Origin: an uncultured Bacteroidota bacterium | GTDB taxonomy: Bacteria; Bacteroidota; Bacteroidia; Bacteroidales; F082 | NCBI GenBank assembly: GCA_903891085.1 | Contig: CAITDJ010000009.1 | Coordinates: 1 to 64,000, forward strand | DNA length: 64,000 nt | Reading direction: 5' to 3' | In this document: positions 60,927 to 64,000 of the stretch, in pieces | Layout: each line of letters starts with the position of its first letter | How positions within the stretch are numbered: the stretch's first letter is position 1 | Position numbers and translations under genes: made by a program | Notes under the pieces: generated by a model | The model's input: only the letters and a program-made list of their open reading frames with translations | What the model was told of the DNA's origin: nothing | Databases searched by the model: none

Positions 60927-61535
60927 ATGAAAACAGAAAATGTAGTTTTAATGAAATCGGCTAAGGAATCCCTTAGCGGGCAATGGGGACTGGCCATTGG
61001 AACATTTATTGTTTACTTTATTGTGGTCGGTGCTATTCAGGTTCCGACTGTGTTTTTTCCTCCTACCGGTCTGCTAAGCCTGATTATCGCCGGTCCGATG
61101 ATAGTTGGGGTATCCTTTTTTTCACTATCCCTGTCAAGAAGACAACAAGCCAATGTCGGACAAATTTTTAGTGGATTTTACAATTTTGGAAATGCGCTGG
61201 GAGCCTACCTGCTTATGGTATTATTCGTTTTGTTATGGTCAATTCTACTGATTATACCAGGCATTATCGCTGCCTTTTCATATTCTATGACATTCTTTAT
61301 TCTGGCGGAAGACACATCCATCTCACCCATGCAGGCTCTCAAAAAAAGCAAAGCCATGATGGACGGTTATAAAGCAAAATTATTCCGTTTGTATCTCCGC
61401 TTTGTAGGATGGGCACTCCTTTGTTTTTTAACACTTGGCATTGGTTTCTTTTGGCTTATCCCGTGGATGCAGGTTACGTTTGCAAAATTTTACGATGATA
61501 TAAAAGCGAATCAGATAAGTGCCGAATCTATTTAA
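60927..61535 (+). CDS. DUF975 family membrane protein
   Basis: The 202-residue protein has about five hydrophobic segments. AKESLSGQWGLAIGTFIVYFI starts it, SYSMTFFILAEDTSISPMQALKKSKAMMDGYK is the conserved mid region in pieces (FILAEDTSISPMQAL), and FLTLGIGFFWLIPWM leads to the end, all matching DUF975. Function unknown. It lies 23 bp after the methyltransferase and converges on the LuxR-type regulator. Confidence 0.88.
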   Translation: MKTENVVLMKSAKESLSGQWGLAIGTFIVYFIVVGAIQVPTVFFPPTGLLSLIIAGPMIVGVSFFSLSLSRRQQANVGQIFSGFYNFGNALGAYLLMVLFVLLWSILLIIPGIIAAFSYSMTFFILAEDTSISPMQALKKSKAMMDGYKAKLFRLYLRFVGWALLCFLTLGIGFFWLIPWMQVTFAKFYDDIKANQISAESI

Positions 61536-61561
61536 ATGGCTGTCTGAAAAGCTATTTCTTC

Positions 61562-62269
61562 TTATAATTCATCCTTGAACATCTGTTTCGCTTCTATCAT
61601 ATCAAAAGCTGAGGCAAATTGGTTCAATTCAAAAGTTGAACTGACTTTTAGCTTTGCTTTGATATTTTTTCGATGCGTTTCGGTTGTATTAACGCTAATG
61701 AACATTTCTGACGAGATTTCCTTGTTGCTTTTACCCATGGCTATTAAACGCATTAATTCTCTCTCCCGTGGCGTGAGTGTAGCATAATTGTTTGATTGTT
61801 TGCGAATGAAAATGTTTTCTTCAAGCAAGCGCGAAATTTTATTGGTTATGTGTTGCAAAGGATTGATAGGAACAGCACAAACAATAAGCAACAGTGGTTT
61901 TCCACTATCGTCACGCATCAGCACTTTTATCGAACTCAAATGCCATTCCCAATCAGCTACGAGAGAAGATCTCACTTGCTGAAAAAAAGTAATCACTTCA
62001 TTTTGATCATTCCGTTCGAGCATGGCAAACAATTTTGGGGTATAGTCTGCAGCATCCTGCTGATTCATATAATGTTCAAAGTAATTACCACCCAGTGCTT
62101 TTAATTCTTCCAATGAAATATTCAGCATGGCGAGACCCATTTTCGACATATATTCAATGGAAGATGTGTCACCAAAAAATCGGTGAATGATGACTACGGA
62201 AGGCAATTCGTCAGCTATCGCGCTGATTGATGCTATTTTATCAGCGATTCTCGATTCAATTGTAGTCAT
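61562..62269 (-). CDS. LuxR-type transcriptional regulator with PAS-like N-terminal domain
   Basis: The 235-residue protein has an N-terminal PAS-like sensor region (about 15-140) without cofactor motifs and a C-terminal LuxR helix-turn-helix: LTPRERELMRLIAMGKSNKEISSEMFISVNTTETHRKNIKAKL in pieces (RERELMRLI, SNKEISSEMF, TETHRKNIK). I use the ATG at 62269 (MTTIESRIADKI); upstream in-frame ATGs at 62302, 62311 and 62314 would add up to 15 residues that repeat MTTI. A 17-bp direct repeat overlaps this start. Confidence 0.85.
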   Translation of the reverse strand: MTTIESRIADKIASISAIADELPSVVIIHRFFGDTSSIEYMSKMGLAMLNISLEELKALGGNYFEHYMNQQDAADYTPKLFAMLERNDQNEVITFFQQVRSSLVADWEWHLSSIKVLMRDDSGKPLLLIVCAVPINPLQHITNKISRLLEENIFIRKQSNNYATLTPRERELMRLIAMGKSNKEISSEMFISVNTTETHRKNIKAKLKVSSTFELNQFASAFDMIEAKQMFKDEL

Positions 62270-62306
62270 AAATGTACTGGAATAAACTACAATGGTAGTC
62301 ATAAAT
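62257..62306. repeat. 17-bp direct repeat at the start of the LuxR-type gene
   Basis: CAATTGTAGTCATAAAT (62257-62273) and CAATGGTAGTCATAAAT (62290-62306) differ at one base and lie 33 bp apart, about three helical turns. Confidence 0.85.
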
Positions 62307-62346
62307 ATCATCAAAAGTGGGTATATCTACAATGCTTGCCGCGTGA

Positions 62347-62354
62347 TACTTTTG
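62347..62354 (+). promoter_or_regulatory. -7 element (TACTTTTG) upstream of the repeat lipoprotein gene
   Basis: TACTTTTG matches TAnnTTTG and lies about 155 bp before the lipoprotein ATG. No -33 box at standard spacing. Confidence 0.35.
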
Positions 62355-62510
62355 TGCATTGTTAAGACACATTCCAAATAGTGATTTTTCAGGTAATAAA
62401 TCAATCACTTTACCATTTCATAAATCCTTTTTCGAGTCAGTTTGGCAAATAAAAAAGCCAATCCGGTAGTTATCGGATGCATTGGTCAAATAAATCAACA
62501 AAATTTAAAA

Positions 62511-63563
62511 ATGATATTCAGAAAATTTTTGGTTGTACTGACAGCAACAAGTATGCTGTTTACGGTCTCCTGTAAAGAAGAGGAGACAAAAGGATGCATG
62601 GACAGTGCGAGTTATTCCTATGATCCAACAGCAACAGTGGACAACGGTTCGTGCAGTTATTATTACGGAGGCAAGGAGTTTGGACAGATCGATGTAGGAT
62701 CGCAGGTGGATCTGAACAATGAATATGATATTTACATTGATGGTGTTTTTATCGGACGCTCAACCTATTACTTCCCATCCGGACTCAGTTGTGGCAATCC
62801 TCAGGCAGTCGGAGGCATTTTTAATGCAGGCACGCATGCAGTAAAAGCCATCGGGAATGGTGGCAGTGAAGTGAGGGAAGGCTCAGTCTATCTAGATGCC
62901 CAGAATTGCAGGGTTGTATTAATAGAAACCCTTTTGATAACCGATGGTGGAGGCGGTGGCTCAGACAAGGGAAATATCACTTTCTGGGTGAATCAGGATC
63001 TGGGCTGCGGAAATATTTACGTTACGATCAACTCATACGGATCGGGTACAATTGGCGCTTTTTATTCAGGAAACCCAGGTTGTGGGGCAAGTGATTGTGC
63101 TAATTTTTCCAATCTGGAATATGGATCCTATTCATACACAGCCACAAGCGACGGTGGATGCAGCTGGAGCGGAAATATTGTAGTGGATGCCAGTTGCGAA
63201 ACAATGCAATTGTCGATTGATGGCGGTGGCGGTGGCGGTGGCGGTGCCGATACGGGAAATGTAACTTTCTGGACAAACCAGGACCTAGGTTGTGGAAATA
63301 TTTATGTCACGATTTCTTCTTATGGTCAGGGTACAATCAGCGCGTACTATACAGGAAATCCGGGCTGCGGAGCAAGCGGCTGTGCCAATTTCAGCAACCT
63401 ATCCTATGGTGCTTACAGTTATTCGGCCATAAGTGACGGAGGTTGCACATGGAACGGAAATATTCAGGTAGATCAGGATTGCGAAATGATGCAATTGACA
63501 TTGGCAAACAAATCAACGGCTGATGAAGGCGTAAACAGTGAACTGATCAATTACAGGAAGTGA
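62511..63563 (+). CDS. lipoprotein with two copies of an unrecognised 84-residue Cys/Gly-rich domain
   Basis: The 350-residue protein starts at 62511 (MIFRKFLVVLTATS; an earlier in-frame ATG at 62442 would put extra residues before the signal). The lipobox is FTVSCKEE. A GCMDSASYSYDPTATVDNGS motif, seen in many secreted Bacteroidota proteins, follows. After a beta-rich region (about 45-145) come two domains of 84 residues, about 75% identical, each opening GN(I/V)TFW(V/T)NQDLGCGNIYVTI and containing five cysteines. Glycine linkers (five Gly, then eight Gly) separate them. Function unknown; an exposed binding or structural protein is likely. Confidence 0.85.
   Translation: MIFRKFLVVLTATSMLFTVSCKEEETKGCMDSASYSYDPTATVDNGSCSYYYGGKEFGQIDVGSQVDLNNEYDIYIDGVFIGRSTYYFPSGLSCGNPQAVGGIFNAGTHAVKAIGNGGSEVREGSVYLDAQNCRVVLIETLLITDGGGGGSDKGNITFWVNQDLGCGNIYVTINSYGSGTIGAFYSGNPGCGASDCANFSNLEYGSYSYTATSDGGCSWSGNIVVDASCETMQLSIDGGGGGGGGADTGNVTFWTNQDLGCGNIYVTISSYGQGTISAYYTGNPGCGASGCANFSNLSYGAYSYSAISDGGCTWNGNIQVDQDCEMMQLTLANKSTADEGVNSELINYRK
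62970..63221 (+). repeat. first 84-residue domain copy in the lipoprotein
   Basis: Codes for GNITFWVNQDLGCGNIY... to ...ETMQLSID, ending directly before the glycine linker. Confidence 0.85.
63222..63245 (+). repeat. (GGCGGT)x4 repeat coding for polyglycine
   Basis: Four perfect GGCGGT hexamers encode the eight-glycine linker between the two domain copies. The 6-bp unit keeps the frame if copy number changes. Confidence 0.9.
63255..63506 (+). repeat. second 84-residue domain copy in the lipoprotein
   Basis: Codes for GNVTFWTNQDLGCGNIY... to ...EMMQLTLA; 63 of 84 residues agree with the first copy by my count, with all five cysteines kept. Confidence 0.85.
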
Positions 63564-63971
63564 GAGAAAATCAATTAATTGTCAAAATTCCAATTTTTGA
63601 TTTCTTAAAGCATAAGAATGATCTATATAAGTCGAATATTTTGGTAAACAGATAAATGGCTTTACCATAAACGAAATCAGACGGGTTGGTTCTATGCAAA
63701 AATGGGTGTTGCTATAAGTGGTAACACCCATTCTATTTTTAAAACCAGATTTCAATAAAGGAAAATAGCCCAGGTTTGTATCTTATTTTTTAATCCGGCA
63801 ACCTTTGAGTATTTTTGCCAACTGAATTGCTTTTCTTATGTACAATTCAGAAGAGAGAAGTTCTTCCATGGGTTACTTTCATCTCTGAAAAAATAAAGCA
63901 GGGTGTTTATTGTGAACAGGAGGGTAAATATGATCCCTTCTGAACTAACTAATACTTTACCACGAAATCCA
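63564..63971. other. 408-bp gap near the window end
   Basis: It contains the hairpin at 63702-63738 and otherwise AT-rich sequence without a supported gene. A TATTTTTG element in the 63810-63820 region could be the -7 box of the gene that begins at 63972 or of a small unseen transcript. Confidence 0.5.
63702..63738 (+). terminator. hairpin, possible terminator of the lipoprotein gene
   Basis: A perfect 9-bp stem (ATGGGTGTT / AACACCCAT) with a 12-nt loop is followed by TCTATTTTT. It lies 138 bp beyond the stop codon. Confidence 0.6.
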
Positions 63972-64000
63972 ATGCAAAAATTCTATTTACTTCTCACTTC
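63972..64000 (+). CDS. start of a possible secreted protein, cut by the window end
   Basis: Only nine complete codons are visible, reading MQKFYLLLT, which looks like the beginning of a signal peptide. The gene's identity cannot be told. Confidence 0.35.

Noticed and set aside
62436-62455. TTGGCAAATAAAAAAGCC, another sigma-54-like site before the lipoprotein gene
   Set aside because: GG and GC are 11 bp apart instead of 10 and the -24 half is imperfect.

Overview
This window is chromosomal DNA from a member of the Bacteroidota. Direct evidence is a full porP-gldK-gldL-gldM-gldN (type IX secretion, T9SS) cluster, gldH, a sprE/porW-like TPR lipoprotein gene, two secreted proteins with C-terminal T9SS sorting domains, a menaquinone-type sdhCAB operon with a five-helix cytochrome b, and many TAnnTTTG elements of the Bacteroidota -33/-7 promoter type placed just upstream of genes. 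The order within the phylum cannot be settled from this sequence. No rRNA, tRNA or CRISPR array was found.

Layout. 1-5.3 kb: a cold-shock gene, a polyprenyl-phosphate-sugar glycosyltransferase pair, and PBP1A. 5.3-9.9 kb: gldH, a PSP1/RicT-like gene and holB, interrupted by an MntA/HepT toxin-antitoxin pair, then a potassium channel. 10-13.4 kb: sdhCAB (reverse strand). 13.5-18.3 kb: two M24 aminopeptidase P paralogues on either side of a T9SS cargo protein, then an alpha/beta hydrolase. 18.3-18.9 kb: a GIY-YIG nuclease gene bracketed by inverted hairpin repeats. 19-24.1 kb: nucleoside phosphorylase, cinA, fabD, a Bax inhibitor-1 protein, folE and a PTPS-type gene. 24.2-27.9 kb: sprE/porW, bactofilin, atpZ and an AtpI-like gene. 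28-32.7 kb: M23 peptidase, rseP and two YitT paralogues. 33-39.1 kb: the T9SS core operon. 39.2-50.1 kb: recG, an SPFH protein, pheT, a sigma-54 activator, lptE, a TPR gene, secG and groESL. 50.2-55.1 kb: a DUF4468 protein and a four-gene mevalonate operon. 55.2-64 kb: accessory genes including a tocopherol-cyclase-like protein, a NYN-LOTUS protein, a T9SS-sorted serine hydrolase, a methyltransferase, a LuxR-type regulator and a lipoprotein with two copies of an unrecognised 84-residue domain.

How the parts connect. Much of the window serves the cell envelope: peptidoglycan (PBP1A, M23 peptidase, bactofilin), LPS transport (LptE), Sec export (SecG), envelope proteolysis (RseP), and the T9SS that moves Sec-exported, CTD-bearing cargo across the outer membrane. 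Two such cargo proteins (15014-16000 and 58784-59962) are in the window. The mevalonate operon supplies isopentenyl diphosphate for menaquinone, used by SdhCAB, and for the undecaprenyl carriers used by the glycosyltransferases and PBP1A.

Most notable for follow-up: (1) the GIY-YIG gene between two inverted hairpins that keep an identical 14-nt loop while their stems show compensatory changes; (2) short period-7 and period-17 repeats confined to intergenic gaps, including the same heptad on both sides of rseP; (3) the duplicated cysteine/glycine-rich domain of the lipoprotein near the right end; (4) the T9SS-sorted GHSMGGG hydrolase.
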